Assembly: GCA_033064195.1 (NCBI GenBank)
Contig: JARBJD010000030.1
Location: forward strand, 186,001 to 250,000
Direction: 5' to 3'
DNA: 64,000 nt
Source: Blattamonas nauphoetae
Taxonomy: Eukaryota > Preaxostyla > Oxymonadida
Shown: in pieces, positions 10,634 through 21,510 of the stretch
Position numbering within the stretch: the first letter of the stretch is position 1
How the letters are laid out: each line of letters starts with the position of its first letter
Notes under the pieces: model-generated
Seen by the model: the letters and a program-made list of their open reading frames with translations, nothing else
Database searches by the model: none
What the model was told of the DNA's origin: nothing
Made by a program: the position numbers and the translations under genes

Positions 10634-11232
10634 ATAGTGGCGTCACCAATACGTTCCATGTCAACAATTCGTGCTTTTTTCTGGATTTGTCACTTTTGGT
10701 CAAACTAAGAAAAAAATAAAATTTTAGCATTTTCCTCCCACTGGATCCCGAGAAAACCTCACAATACTTTATACAACGAAACGCCACACATTTTCCTAAC
10801 ATTTGACGATCATTTTTCAAGAACCAGACATCCGTTTGAGACCGAAGAAAAAGCATTATTGTCGTAAACATATCGATAAAAGATGCTCAAAAAAATAAAA
10901 ATTTTTGTCCCATGAAATTTTTCTGGGCGAAAAACAGCCTTTTTTCATATCTTCCCCGATACCCAACATTTTTGTTCCATTTTTTATTCAAAATGTTCAT
11001 TTCACCAAACAAACGTTTTTGTGGAAAATTTCATCTAAATCGGTTCACAGGTTGTGAAGTTATGACGAGAACACATGAAAAAAGTGGTTGAAAAGAGCAA
11101 TTGTGAGGATTTTTTGGGATCCAGTGAGAGGAAAATTCTAAAATTTTATTTTTTTCTTAGTTTGACCAAAAGTGATAATTCCAGAAAAAAGCACGCATTG
11201 TTGACATGGAACGTATTGGTGACTCCACTATT
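10634..11232. mobile_element. Non-autonomous element, copy A (MITE-like), about 600 bp with long terminal inverted repeats
   Basis: The left end (TATAGTGGCGTCACCAATAC, from 10634) is the near-exact reverse complement of the right end (through CCACTATTA at about 11232). The arms continue inward for more than 100 bp: a shared segment with TTTTGGTCAAACTAAG, then a poly-A/T tract, then a block that ends beside TGGATCCC at 10745 and GGGATCCA at 11118. It has no coding capacity. The interior, in reverse orientation, shares a roughly 45-bp block (11012-11058) with copies B and D. I see no certain target-site duplication. Confidence 0.7.
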
Positions 11233-11858
11233 ACAACCTCTAGATTAGGACATTCACGCGAATTTGAAGACAGCTTTATCAAACATTCCTGATGACATGA
11301 AGATCGACAAGACAGCCAGAGTAAGGACAGTGGCCTCCCTCGTAGGAAAGCTCCAGTCGATTGGGTTCGTCGACCCACAGGGGTTTTTCAACACACACCA
11401 CCTCACTGCCTGGAAGGACGGGGTGGTGAAGAGAGGAGGTTGGGCAAGCGAATGGGGACTCGGGGTGGTCTCCACTTCATCAATCACATTGCTGATGGTA
11501 TGGTCACTCACCAATCGTTCACTCAATCCTCTCTCCAGTTGCCCACATCATCGACCTTCTCACCCGTTTCGTTCTTCAACAGCTTCACCAAACAAACCTC
11601 TCTCGCCGTGATGAACGAGTCTATCAGACGTCTCTCAACTTCCTCCGCCATCCAAAAATCACCCAGAAGCTGTTCAAGTCTGCAAGACTCTGCTTAATTG
11701 GGCGATTTCTAACCTCTCTCAACGTGTCCACACATTCCCCCTGATCGAGCAGTTATTCCCGAAGTTGAATCGAAATGAAGTATCAAGTTTAATTTGTTCA
11801 ACCATCGTATTGGTCCAACTTTATCAAACACTGTCTGACTGCTCGACATTGTATTTCA
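11233..11858 (+). other. Gene-like fragment of unknown family, probably transposon-derived
   Basis: From 11264 an open frame reads KIDKTARVRTVASLVGKLQS, then FVDPQGFFNTHHLTAW, with balanced codon use unlike the AT-rich flanks. A second frame around 11540-11690 (HIIDLLTRFVLQQLHQTNLS) also looks coding, with a break between them. I cannot assign a family. Its position between repeat copy A and a hAT fossil suggests remains of another mobile element or a captured host exon. Confidence 0.3.
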
Positions 11859-13511
11859 ATGTCTGACAAACAGAAGGTCTTTGTCGAAGTTCCAGAGAAG
11901 TTATTCGCGGTGCCTTTAGAGGAGAAAGACACACCAATTGAAAACAGGCGATTTGCTGGAGCGTATGTTGCAGTCACAGGACAGAGTGAAGCTTACAATG
12001 TGAAGCTCAGCCAGTACTTACATTCCGGGATGCCTTTTTCCTTGATGTTGGATTCAACAACATTCTATGGCAAGAACGCATCCACGACATCATCTCATCG
12101 AAACCCACTTCATCCTCATTTTCTCCCTGTTTTCAAATAAGCCCTGACATTCCAGCTCCTCATGCTCGACTCGACCTACTTGAGGAAATCGCTGAAAGAA
12201 CAACCTCACCCATGAATCTTCTCACAGCTGTTGCAACCGATGGCGAAGCAACGATGACGGGATCTCAACATGGATTGTGGATTTTTCATTCCAAAAACTT
12301 CGAGATTAGTCTAACTCAAAACTGTACAGCACACCGATCACAACTTGTCTTCCTTCACATAAAAAAAGTTGATTTTCACTGGATATTTCGCACTATTTGA
12401 CCAATTGCACTACTTCAAAATACCCCCTTTTGCTTGAAAAAAAATCGTTTCGGCACTATCTCAACAACCTGTGAACCGATTTTGATGAAATTTTTCACAG
12501 AAACGTTTTTGGTGAAGCGAACACTTTGAACAAAATGTGGAGATAAAATTCTGGGTATCTGGAAAAATTGGAAAAAAAAACCATATTGTTCTCGACAAAA
12601 AACTCTTAGAAAAAAATCTTTTATTTTTTGAGCAGCTTTTGTCGAGATCTTTACGATAACAATGCATCTCATTGGGTTCAAAACGGATGGCTGGTGGAGA
12701 AACGAGCCCAAAAAGTTGAGAAAAATATGTGTAGTTCTGGCTTTCACAGTATTTTGAGGTGTATCTGATACAGGCGTTTCGGCGCACAACCTATTGTTAT
12801 GTTTCTTATTTCGATCAATCATGCTTCTCCTGAACGAATCTAAGTTCTGTAACGATGAGAAAGGGAAGGAGAGAAGGAATGTCATGTCGTGGAATTTCGT
12901 TGCCGATGCGTGCATCCTTGATTCAATTCTACAAACACTGGCGCTCCTTTCACCCGAAATACAAAGTGGATCATTTGATATCTGGCAGCTCCTCCACAAT
13001 AGTCTAGATTGTTCTTCAGCGCTAAGTAAGATCAAGTCGAATAGAACGTATCAGAAGACGTTGAAAGAGAAAAAAAAGACATTACGCATGACTCTTCCCA
13101 CAATTTGAAGAATCAAATAAAATTCAACAGGAAGAAAGGGCCACTTCTCTCTTCGATTGGGTCCAGAAGTTAATGGTCATCAGATATCCACCAGCCTCAG
13201 AGTTGGTTGCTTTTGAATTTCTCCAGCTTAGACAAGCACAGTGTCTATTTCGCGACTTCAAACACAACGTTGGGATACTTTACAACAAGTTAAGAACTCT
13301 CTTCCCCCGATAACAAAGCAAGATGTCACTCGGATTGTTCCTGGATCTCACCACTCTGTTTGAGACTCTTCTGAAATGTGAAGTTAACGTCCTTGCGCAG
13401 CTAATTGTGGTTGAATTCCGATCATTGTTCGAGAATGATCTCGACGAGCACTCAATTCGTCATCTTTCCTCATTCACAGTCATCAGAGAAAGGTTCGACC
13501 ACCTATCCTGA
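11859..13511 (+). mobile_element. hAT-superfamily transposase, decayed and interrupted by a repeat insertion
   Basis: Pieces in order: 11859-12140 with MPFSLMLDSTTFYGKNAS (the hAT FSL..D.ST catalytic-Asp strand); 12212-12370 with AVATDGEATMTGSQHGLW followed by NCTAHRSQLVFLHI, the conserved hAT DGA..MSG and HC.AHRLNL blocks; and 12870-13050 (NFVADACILDSILQTLALL), which fits the helical region after the insertion point. A last open frame at 13323-13511 may be the hAT tail. The frames are broken several times and repeat copy B sits between the second and third pieces. No terminal repeats or BED finger were identified. It is a fossil of a plain DNA transposon. Confidence 0.6.
12400..12810. repeat. 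Non-autonomous repeat, copy B, inserted in the hAT fossil
   Basis: This AT-rich block shares long stretches with copies C and D: AACCTGTGAACCGATTTTGA near 12470, then TTTTTCACAGAAACGTTTTT, the TTTTGAGCAGCTTTTGTCGA stretch near 12630, and ACGGATGGCTGG near 12682. The ends are worn: TTTGACCA near 12398 and TTTCGATCAA near 12810 are weak matches to the terminal core of copies A and D. It carries no coding sequence. Confidence 0.6.
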
Positions 13512-14236
13512 TATACGACTCTTTTAGATCTAAAAAGAAATGAATAGAATTCAACAGTATTGTCAGTTCACAGGCAGGCTGCTCCTAACTGGCCGCACGG
13601 CTGAGAAAAAGGTCGTCCAGAAGGTATTCGCTTTGAAAGAAGTCAGGAAGTGTTAGGATCTTATGATCGAGCCCAACATTTAGTTTGATCCTTGCGGTTT
13701 TATATACTGGCGTCCCTTTACGATGATTGAACGTGAGTTGCCGCCATCCAAAGAACTAACTCGACAACGAAAGCAATTGTTGAAGCAAATTACAGAGGAT
13801 ACACACCCCTTAGCTTCACCATTTGTGTTTTTTCAGGGGTTGGGATTCCGGTGCACATTTTGTTTTGAATGTCTTGCTGGAGCCGACAAACATGTGTTTT
13901 GGACACTGCTCCATAATTTCCAGGATCTGTGAAGAGGCCGTCTGAATGGATTGATGGAGAAGTTGAGATAAATAACAGGTGAAACTAGGGAGAGTTGAAA
14001 TGATCTTCTTGAATTCAACAAACTGCAAAGATCAATTGTTGTGAGATCATCGAGATCATGCCAGTCTTTTTTCTACACTCCGACACAACTCGATCAGGTG
14101 CTTTATTGTGAGTCTGTCTCCTCTCACGTGAATACTGGACGTGAACTCCGACTAGACTGTATCAATAAATCTAGTATATCAATCGAATAACAATGGCATC
14201 ATCCACAAACTCAATCTCAATCGAACAACTGATCGA
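13512..14236 (+). other. Unassigned transposon debris
   Basis: One open frame (13723-13932, begins MIERELPPSKELTRQRKQLL) has gene-like composition but no family I recognise. The remaining bases are AT-rich with scattered stops. It may belong to the hAT element on the left or the Tc1-like piece on the right. Confidence 0.25.
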
Positions 14237-14595
14237 GTGTGCCGGACTTGCGACGAATGTGACTCACAAGAGGTCGATCATCGACGAATGAAACAACAGT
14301 TGTACGCTGAGTCAAGTCTTGGTGTTCGGGCCAAAGGGATGAGTGCATCTCATATTCAAGACTTCTCGGCTGGGATTTTCAATCTAGCAACAAAATCTTC
14401 TCATATCGAAGAGCTACATTCCGAGAGCCGACAGCAAACACCCCAGAGACTAAAACAAGGCGACAAGAATATGTTGATGGGGGTGAAAGGCCAGCCGATT
14501 CTCGTGGATGTGCCGCCACCATCTCTGAACTTTAGCATCATCTGTGCTATATCAGACAACGGCGAATTGCACACAGAAAGTTTTTGGGGTTTGGA
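14237..14595 (+). mobile_element. Tc1/mariner-like (DDE_3) transposase fragment
   Basis: The frame contains RRMKQQLYAESSLGVRAKGM and later LNFSIICAISDNGELHTES. The latter fits the Tc1/mariner/IS630 strand before the second catalytic Asp (typically N.S.I.AIS..G..H). A preceding basic step (RQQTPQRLKQGDKN) fits the usual R.G block. The frame then runs directly into repeat copy C at about 14596, so the second half of the domain is missing or displaced. No terminal repeats are seen. Confidence 0.4.
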
Positions 14596-14860
14596 AGGCG
14601 AAAAACTCTTCGACCAAATTTCATTTTTTTTGAGCAGCTTTTATCGAGATCTTTTCTATAACAATGCATTTTATTTGATTCAATACGGATGGCTGGTTGT
14701 GGAGAAAATAGGACAAAAAGTTGCGAAGAATGTGTGTATTTCTGGCTTTCACGGTATTTTGAGGTTTTCTCCAAACACAGGCGATTCGGCGTGGAACCTT
14801 TTTTCTTCGTTTGACCAATATATCTTTTTCTACCCCCATGTTACGGATTTTTGAAAATGT
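14596..14860. repeat. Non-autonomous repeat, copy C (short)
   Basis: Clear relatives of copies B and D: TTTTTTGAGCAGCTTTTATC near 14625, AACAATGCATTTTATTTG near 14660, TACGGATGGCTGGTTGTGGA near 14683, and CTTCGTTTGACCAATATATC at the right end, matching the terminal core. The left half of the repeat is missing, so this is a truncated copy abutting the Tc1-like fragment. Confidence 0.6.
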
Positions 14861-15394
14861 TCGAGTTTTAGAAACACTTATCATCCGGTATTTAATTCGC
14901 AGATGAATGAAGATGAGGAGTTGAAAGAGATTGGATAAGGATCAGAGTCTCAAGAAGATCTGGATATAACAAGGAAGTCATTATTTGCGGAGGTGGAATA
15001 TGTCACTATTCTGGAATGAAAACAAACTATTCTGAATGATGGATGCACGTGGGTGAGTATTTTTTATGTCATAAAAAAGTTCGAATACCCTTCTTCGAAT
15101 CTCGTCTCATCACACAGGCGAGACATACATTGTCCATTCTCAATGCTTTGTTGGAAACACTATTCGATGTCATGGTCGTGCAATTCGACAAAAGCCTGAC
15201 AAGATGGATTCATCTCGTTTTCTGATTCGGCTTCTCGAAATCTTTGTTGATCTCAAAAATTCACACCCACGTTGATCCATCCTTGCACAAAATACAAATC
15301 AACGAACAGAACAATGCACGAAAATGTCTCAAATGAGAAAGATATTGATTCACGAGAACGATATAGACATGTGTCTCTACTGAATCAGTGATAA
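14861..15394. other. No recognisable feature
   Basis: The sequence is AT-rich with short open frames only. The longest (15043-15225, with FFESRLITQARHTLSILNAL) has some gene-like character but no match I can name. It is probably more transposon debris. Confidence 0.3.
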
Positions 15395-15982
15395 ATGTGT
15401 CATTAACCCGGTTCTGTCACCAACCCGGAACATGGGGTTGAAAGAAACCATTTTGGTCAAACTAAGAAAAAAATAAAATTCTAAAATTTGCTATCTTGGC
15501 GAATCAGAGAAAACCTCGAAAAACCTCGTTTTAGGCCCTTTTGGTAGTGTGTCCAAATCATATCTCCACAACCTGTGGACCAATTTTGATGAAATTTTCC
15601 ACAGAAACGTTTTTTCGAGAAAAGATTTTTTTGAAATTATTTTGCAAAAAAATGTTGGGTATTTGGAAAGTTGTGAAAAAACCTCATTTTTCTCGACAAA
15701 AACTTTTTTGGGAAAAACTTTTTTTTGAGAGTCTTTTTTCGATATTTTTTTCACGATAAAAATGCTTTTTCTTTGGTTTAAAACGGATATCTGGTTGTGG
15801 AGAAATGAGCCGACAAAGTTTGAAAAAATGTGTGTATTCCTGCTGTATACAGTATTTTGAGGTTTTCTCCGATTCGCCTCGATAGAAAATTCTCAAATTT
15901 TGTTTTTTTCTTCGTTAAACCAAAATGGTTTATTTCAACCCCATGTTCCGGGTTGGTGACACGGACCGGGTGAATGACACAT
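15395..15982. mobile_element. Non-autonomous element, copy D (MITE-like), 588 bp with long terminal inverted repeats
   Basis: The left end ATGTGTCATTAACCCGGTTC (15395) mirrors the right end, which closes ACCGGGTGAATGACACAT at 15982. The arms continue through CACCAACCCGGAACATGGGG and AACCATTTTGGTCAAACTAA into an AT-rich core and pair for more than 100 bp on each side. The core from TTTGGTCAAACTAAG inward is shared with copy A, but the outer 50 bases of the arms are not. It contains no coding sequence. This is the best preserved copy in the island. Confidence 0.75.
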
Positions 15983-16761
15983 CTATGAGATGTGACAATG
16001 TCTTTCTCGGCAGTCTGCAGAGACATCGATTTTGACGAAGAGCTGTGGCTACACGAGACAATCGAGACAGACACATACTACTCTGGTAATGCGATGCGAA
16101 CGAACAAGGCACCACATCTTGACGACAGGGGACAGAGGTCTTGTCAGATTTGGAAATTCGGCTTTTTATGGATTTTGTTCATCTTTATTCACCTTCTCTC
16201 TAATCGTCAAACACTCCTGTACCCCATTCTGTTCGGAATATTGCCAGAGAATGTCTCAAAAGATGAGACCGTGACAACCAATTTTCAGTAGCCTTTTTTA
16301 GAATAATATTCTGAAGTTTTTCCTTTGACATTCGTTCATCCCTTTTGAGTTTTGTGAAAATGATATGAAAGAATGTGAAAATCGTTTTGGTGAAGAATCA
16401 CGAGCGGGAGGAGCTCTGTCCAATGAACTCCTAATTAGGAGTTTCGAGGCAGATCGGCCCAAGAGAGGACAGAGATGATGACAAAGCTGACAAGCACATT
16501 ATATTCACACAGTACCTTTCTCTCAATTAGTTCATCAACATTCTGGACTTTTCCCAAATGAGGACCAATCGGACATTTTCCGATCGGTCATTTGATCTGA
16601 TCAACTTCCCCATGACAAGTTGTCAACATCATCTCTTTTGTTTCTGGACATCTCATCCCGCGATTTGAAGTCCGTACCCAAAATCGACACTATTGTTGTG
16701 AATATACGATTCATATACAGCGAATCAAAGGATCACAATTCAAAACCGAACCCGACGAAAT
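15983..16761. other. Gap upstream of the RecQ4-like gene
   Basis: No gene is recognised. The open frame 15992-16291 is weak (ends in a hydrophobic run, no motif). The last 150 bases before 16762 (AATATACGATTCATATACAG near 16700) are AT-rich and presumably hold the promoter of the downstream gene. Confidence 0.3.
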
Positions 16762-19700
16762 ATGCAAACTACAGACTATACTGATATTCTAAAGGGTCTT
16801 CTTGGTGATGATGATAGTGATTCATCAGTCGAATCAGAACATACTGTGACACATAAAGAGGAATCCGTGCAACAAAGAAAAGATGATGAACCGGCAATTC
16901 GCAATATTTTCTCTCCTCAATTTCGCAACAAGCAAGCCAAACTACTTGCATTGTCAAAGAGACTTACTGATGAACCTTCATTTACCACAATTCTGCCGAC
17001 TTCATCCTCACGAAGTCAATCGACGCTTTTTGATGATGAACAGGCAAATCTACCTCTTGTATCGAGAGCTCACGAATACATCTCACCAGTGAATTATGAT
17101 TTTTCCGATATTCCGCCTCCAATTATTCAGGATCGCTCTGAAGAAGCCCTCCACTTTCGACATGCTTTGGACACACTTCTTGAGTCCCCGAACTCCGAAG
17201 ACCACTTTTTCACCCTCTCACGAATCCCACCAAATTACTTTTCGACAAATCGAAGAGAGAGAAAATCCCTCCCATTCTCTTCTCATCTCTCGAGCTTTCC
17301 CAGCCTTCACCAACACTCAACATCCCTCCTGTGGTCGAATGATGATTCAACTAGGGACAGTGTTTCCCAGGAACAGTCGGTCTCTCCATCGTTGACAGGA
17401 CCTCATTCGTTACACACATCGTCAGCCATCTCATCTCAATCAACCATTTTTACGCAGGACCAGTTTGAGAACGCATTCCATGAATTGTTCCCAGACCAGA
17501 GACAATCCATGAGCACATCCACTCGGAAGTTGGAGACTCGTACAGAATCCCTTCTCCAGAAAGAAGATGACGACGGCAACGACGATGATGAGGAATCCGA
17601 AGAAGAGGAACACGTCGACGGTGACGGTTTTGTTCGGCGCTCCGGAACAAAACGCCCGACAAAGAAACTGCGAACGAAAGTACGAGGAAGGATGTCGTAT
17701 CGTCAGCGAGGGGGAAGTGGATCAAAGAGGATGTTTGCAGCGTCCAGAAAAGGAAGCAGGAAACAGGAATATGAACGTGCGGTTGCTCCAGTCATCACTG
17801 TTCCTCGATACACAGCGTATAATCGAGACTTCTCACAGCTGTCTCGGGAGCAGCCCGCTATCTCGCTGGACGATGATAGTTCAGGTGAATCCGACACGAA
17901 AAGAAAAGATGGATCCCAATCACAAGAGAACGATCCCGCTGCCCTGGGAGAAATCACAAAGAAGAAACGAAGCAGGAGCACCACAGCCTCTGAGAAAACG
18001 CCCAAAACGCCACGACTGAAGTCCCCCCGCCAGAACAAGGAGCCATCCCGATTTGTCCCCCTCTCGTTTTCTTTGTCTCAGTCCAACCCAGCCAAATCTC
18101 CGACACTCTCCGGAGTCAAAGCTGTCGAGCGACTCGACGACGAGTTTGAGTTGGCCAATCCATACAACACTCCAATCTCGCTCATGAATTCCATCAAAAG
18201 TCCGTCAAGAACGAATGCAGAGAACACGACTCACCTCTTTTCTCTCCTTCATCAGCTGGACTCCTCAAACACGATGCAGTCGAGAATTTTCAATCGATTG
18301 CTTGCTCATCAGTCTGCTGCGGCTTTTGTTCCTTTCTATTCACAGCCTCCCGTCCATTCACTCCTTCCGTTTGCCCCAATCATCGACCAGTGGCATGCAC
18401 ATTATCAAAAACAACATTCTGAATCTGGTCCAACCTCACTCTTCCCGTCGATCCTCTGTTTTCATCTTTTTGTTCAAACACCACCATCCCCACTGGAACC
18501 AACACGATCTCCACAGAGAGTTGTCTTTCAGAAAGAGAACTCCGACGATGCCGACAAATACAGCTACACACAACTCGAACTTGTTGCAGACACAAAACAG
18601 TCCGAATTCAGCGAAAGCATCGTCACATTCCAAAAGACCATCCGCACCTTCCACCAACATGAAAAGAATAGAAATCAGAACCACTTGCTGACTCCTCTTT
18701 TTGTGATCAGGCTCTCCGTCGAGATGCTCTTCTCCACTCGGTTCATGAAGCACTTCTCATCACTCGCCCAGACCTCGTTCGTCCTCCTCAACGATGCCCA
18801 TCTTCTCGCCGATTATCCTTCGCAACTTCATCGGCCGTCTCTCCTCGCCTACCCACGCCGTCTTCACAACCTCTTCCCAAACGCATCGTTCTGCCTTCTC
18901 TCTCAGATGATCACACATGTTTCACTTTCTGACCTCTTCATCCCAACCTTTATGCACATTCTCAACCAAAACATCCAGCAACCCAAAACAAATGGTTCAT
19001 CACTTTCAGAAACAGATAACGGCACTAGTGGTGCAGCAGATCCAACTCCCTCTCCTCCCATCAATCCTGTCCAAGACACTCTCTTCTTCTCAGATCTCCC
19101 GATTTGTCCGCCGTCTCTTTCCTTCACTCTTTCGAAGCAAAAGAACGACCGAGAACTCTTGTCAACATTCACCGAGAGTACCTTCACAATCGTCTTTGCT
19201 CATTCAAAACAGCAAGCAGACAAACTCGCCCATTTCCTCTCTTCTTCCACTCCTCCACAGAATGGTCAACAGAAGCCACCTCAAACAGCCCTCTCCACCC
19301 CGCTGTCTCTCCCATCTGTCCGTTCATATTCCATGCACACTGGAAAGGCGATGGACCAACGAAAAGAACACTCTCGCACATTCGCCAAGACTCGACTCAC
19401 CCCATCGAATATCCACGCCCCGTATCGTGCGGTAATCACGACAACATCACTCCTTCTCAGCCAGTTCGAGCTGGACAGTGCCGATGAAGTTGTGTTTTAT
19501 GGTCTTCCTCGCTCACTCGAGAAGATGTTCGAAGAGCTTGGTCGTGTTTCTAAACTTCGAACGACTTCTTTCGAATTGGCTTCGGCAAATCTTCCACAAT
19601 CACAGTTGATTTGTAGAATTCTTTTTGACGAGGGCGATTTCTTCTATCTTCGGAACCAACTCGTCCCAAACCGGATCTCGCTCCTCCAAACTCATTCATT

Positions 19701-21015
19701 TGTGGCTGGTCTCTTCTCTCGGGACGATCAAGTCGACACAACTCAATCCAATGTCGCCAATGATGATGTTGGAATTGCCTCTCCTCACGACGTGTCCGTG
19801 GTTGTCCCACAAGTCTCCTCTGAGTTATACATCAGCCCTGAAATCATCCACTTGATTATTCACTTTCTCGAAAACACGTTGGCTCTCTGCGTGAACAAGA
19901 AGCCAATTCCACAACTCATCCAACATCTTTCCTCTCATCCTTCTGTGTGCTCACTCTCATTCCCAAACACAAGCCCAGCCATTCTGGGTCAGAAACTTCC
20001 TCTGGTCAAGGCCATTCTCGATCTCGATCCACCATCAACGGCCAACCACGTCTTCTCTGTGAACATCCTTCGTGTTGCGTGCATCCTCGGCCTCTCACCA
20101 GAACACGTTGTCACGCAGCTCCACAACCTCTCACAGCAGGGAGAGGCCATTGTTGAATATGGGATTAATGCAGAGCGGATCAGAATCATCTCTGTTCCGA
20201 CAAACGAGTTTGTTCGATCGTGTATCTCAACTGATCCGACTCCTGAGAATAAAGGCGAGCCCCCATTCTCCGAAATTTCTGCCATTCTCCAGTCAGCTCT
20301 GAACTACACAGAGCGATTGTATACACAACGAGTCGATCGACTGTATTCAATCATCTCGGAAAGTATCGCTCTTCCGGACATGATCACCGTGACGAACTCA
20401 CTCACGGCATCAATTTCGTCTCTATTTGCACACTCAACCTCCAACCAAATCCTTCTCGCACTCCCGACTGCATCATTGCCTCTTGTTCGAGATCCTAAGA
20501 AACTGTTCAACCTCACATCAGATGCCAAGATGTGTGCCAGAGCGCTGATGAACACAACTCGTGTTTACGAAGACATCTCATCGATCCCATCTCTCCAGCT
20601 CACGAAGATTCTCCAAGGCTCTCCTCCAGTCTTCGTCTCATTTCAGAATCAACAAATGACGTCGCTGTCACGCAACAAGCCAACCTCTCCTTATTCGGAT
20701 CGAACAAAACGACCGAATCAGAAAGGAATTGGATTCAACACTCTTGTTCCATCTTCGAGCAAGTCTGTCAAGTCACCTTCGTTCTCCACTGCCTTCTGCG
20801 ACACGCCTCCCACTTTCATTGCTCTTCTTCCTCCAACCACACCGACCACGAAGCAACTCCAGAACCTCGTCCAGTTCTGCAAAGCCCTCTCTCAAATTCG
20901 ATTCCAGTACGACAGAAACTGGGAAAGGTTCTTCGGACACTACCACAACATGGATTTCGGTTCTGTTTGTCATTCTTTTCTTATTCATTCGATTCTAGCT
21001 TCAAAGAACAGTTGA
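16762..21015 (+). CDS. RECQL4: RecQ4-like helicase relative with degenerate ATPase motifs
   Basis: A single 1,417-residue open frame from ATG to TGA. The first 500 residues are acidic, then Lys/Arg/Ser-rich (DDDGNDDDEESEEEE near 270) and look disordered. The central part follows the RecQ helicase order but with lost residues. No P-loop GxGKS is seen. Motif II reads VLLNDAHLLADYP (about 673-685), where DEAH would stand. Motif IV TIVFAHSKQQADKLAHFL is good. Motif V is VITTTSLLLSQFELDSADEV. Motif VI reads LPRSLEKMFEELGRVSKL, where the usual form is SLExYxQEIGRAGRDG. A RECQL4-style region follows (ILFDEGDFFYLRNQL), then a winged-helix-like stretch and a C-terminal block WERFFGHYHNMDFGSV resembling the end of human RECQL4. 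I infer a RecQ4 homologue unlikely to hydrolyse ATP, perhaps kept for replication initiation. A divergent unrelated SF2 protein is the alternative. Confidence 0.55.
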   Translation: MQTTDYTDILKGLLGDDDSDSSVESEHTVTHKEESVQQRKDDEPAIRNIFSPQFRNKQAKLLALSKRLTDEPSFTTILPTSSSRSQSTLFDDEQANLPLVSRAHEYISPVNYDFSDIPPPIIQDRSEEALHFRHALDTLLESPNSEDHFFTLSRIPPNYFSTNRRERKSLPFSSHLSSFPSLHQHSTSLLWSNDDSTRDSVSQEQSVSPSLTGPHSLHTSSAISSQSTIFTQDQFENAFHELFPDQRQSMSTSTRKLETRTESLLQKEDDDGNDDDEESEEEEHVDGDGFVRRSGTKRPTKKLRTKVRGRMSYRQRGGSGSKRMFAASRKGSRKQEYERAVAPVITVPRYTAYNRDFSQLSREQPAISLDDDSSGESDTKRKDGSQSQENDPAALGEITKKKRSRSTTASEKTPKTPRLKSPRQNKEPSRFVPLSFSLSQSNPAKSPTLSGVKAVERLDDEFELANPYNTPISLMNSIKSPSRTNAENTTHLFSLLHQLDSSNTMQSRIFNRLLAHQSAAAFVPFYSQPPVHSLLPFAPIIDQWHAHYQKQHSESGPTSLFPSILCFHLFVQTPPSPLEPTRSPQRVVFQKENSDDADKYSYTQLELVADTKQSEFSESIVTFQKTIRTFHQHEKNRNQNHLLTPLFVIRLSVEMLFSTRFMKHFSSLAQTSFVLLNDAHLLADYPSQLHRPSLLAYPRRLHNLFPNASFCLLSQMITHVSLSDLFIPTFMHILNQNIQQPKTNGSSLSETDNGTSGAADPTPSPPINPVQDTLFFSDLPICPPSLSFTLSKQKNDRELLSTFTESTFTIVFAHSKQQADKLAHFLSSSTPPQNGQQKPPQTALSTPLSLPSVRSYSMHTGKAMDQRKEHSRTFAKTRLTPSNIHAPYRAVITTTSLLLSQFELDSADEVVFYGLPRSLEKMFEELGRVSKLRTTSFELASANLPQSQLICRILFDEGDFFYLRNQLVPNRISLLQTHSFVAGLFSRDDQVDTTQSNVANDDVGIASPHDVSVVVPQVSSELYISPEIIHLIIHFLENTLALCVNKKPIPQLIQHLSSHPSVCSLSFPNTSPAILGQKLPLVKAILDLDPPSTANHVFSVNILRVACILGLSPEHVVTQLHNLSQQGEAIVEYGINAERIRIISVPTNEFVRSCISTDPTPENKGEPPFSEISAILQSALNYTERLYTQRVDRLYSIISESIALPDMITVTNSLTASISSLFAHSTSNQILLALPTASLPLVRDPKKLFNLTSDAKMCARALMNTTRVYEDISSIPSLQLTKILQGSPPVFVSFQNQQMTSLSRNKPTSPYSDRTKRPNQKGIGFNTLVPSSSKSVKSPSFSTAFCDTPPTFIALLPPTTPTTKQLQNLVQFCKALSQIRFQYDRNWERFFGHYHNMDFGSVCHSFLIHSILASKNS

Positions 21016-21510
21016 GGTCATCCTGGCGAAACGATGATCGAAAATCTCAAACGAACAACTGAAAGGATGAAAACAAAAGAACAATGTATCAATATCCAGT
21101 TCCCCTCAGATCCACACCCAAAGAAGTGTTTCAGTTCTCAGTCCTAAAACTGATTCTTCCATCGTGTGAAACCCGTTGATCTGATCTGAACTCAATGTTG
21201 ATCCAAATGAACCAATTCGGACGAACATGAATAACTCGATATGGAACAGTGAACACCTTCGAGTGTGGAATCCACAATCCTCTGAACCAGTCCAAAGTTT
21301 TAGATTGCCGCCTCGGTGGGCAGATCGAGAGGGAAGGAGCTGAAGGTGGGAGGGCGAGAGGAGGAATGGAGCTGCAGTTTGAGTTGGGGGCTCACATGAG
21401 ACACATCTGAATGGTGTGGATGAGGAGTGAGGGGTGGATGAAGGAAAGAGGGGGATGCTTTGAGCACTACGAAACAGCCTGCTGCTTCCGATATTCTCTT
21501 CATGATCGAA
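21016..21510. other. Convergent gap, no gene supported
   Basis: Both flanking genes end here. A minus-strand open frame through 21300-21510 (Pro/Ser/His-rich, SFLHPPLTPHPHHSDV) could be an alternative last exon of the small coiled-coil gene at 21511-21879, if a GT..AG segment at about 21555-21583 is used as an intron. Confidence 0.3.

Noticed and set aside
11264-11700. Possible reverse-transcriptase or DIRS-like fragment
   Set aside because: The R.VASLVGKL run was suggestive, but no RT catalytic box or other retroelement hallmark is visible, so no family is claimed.
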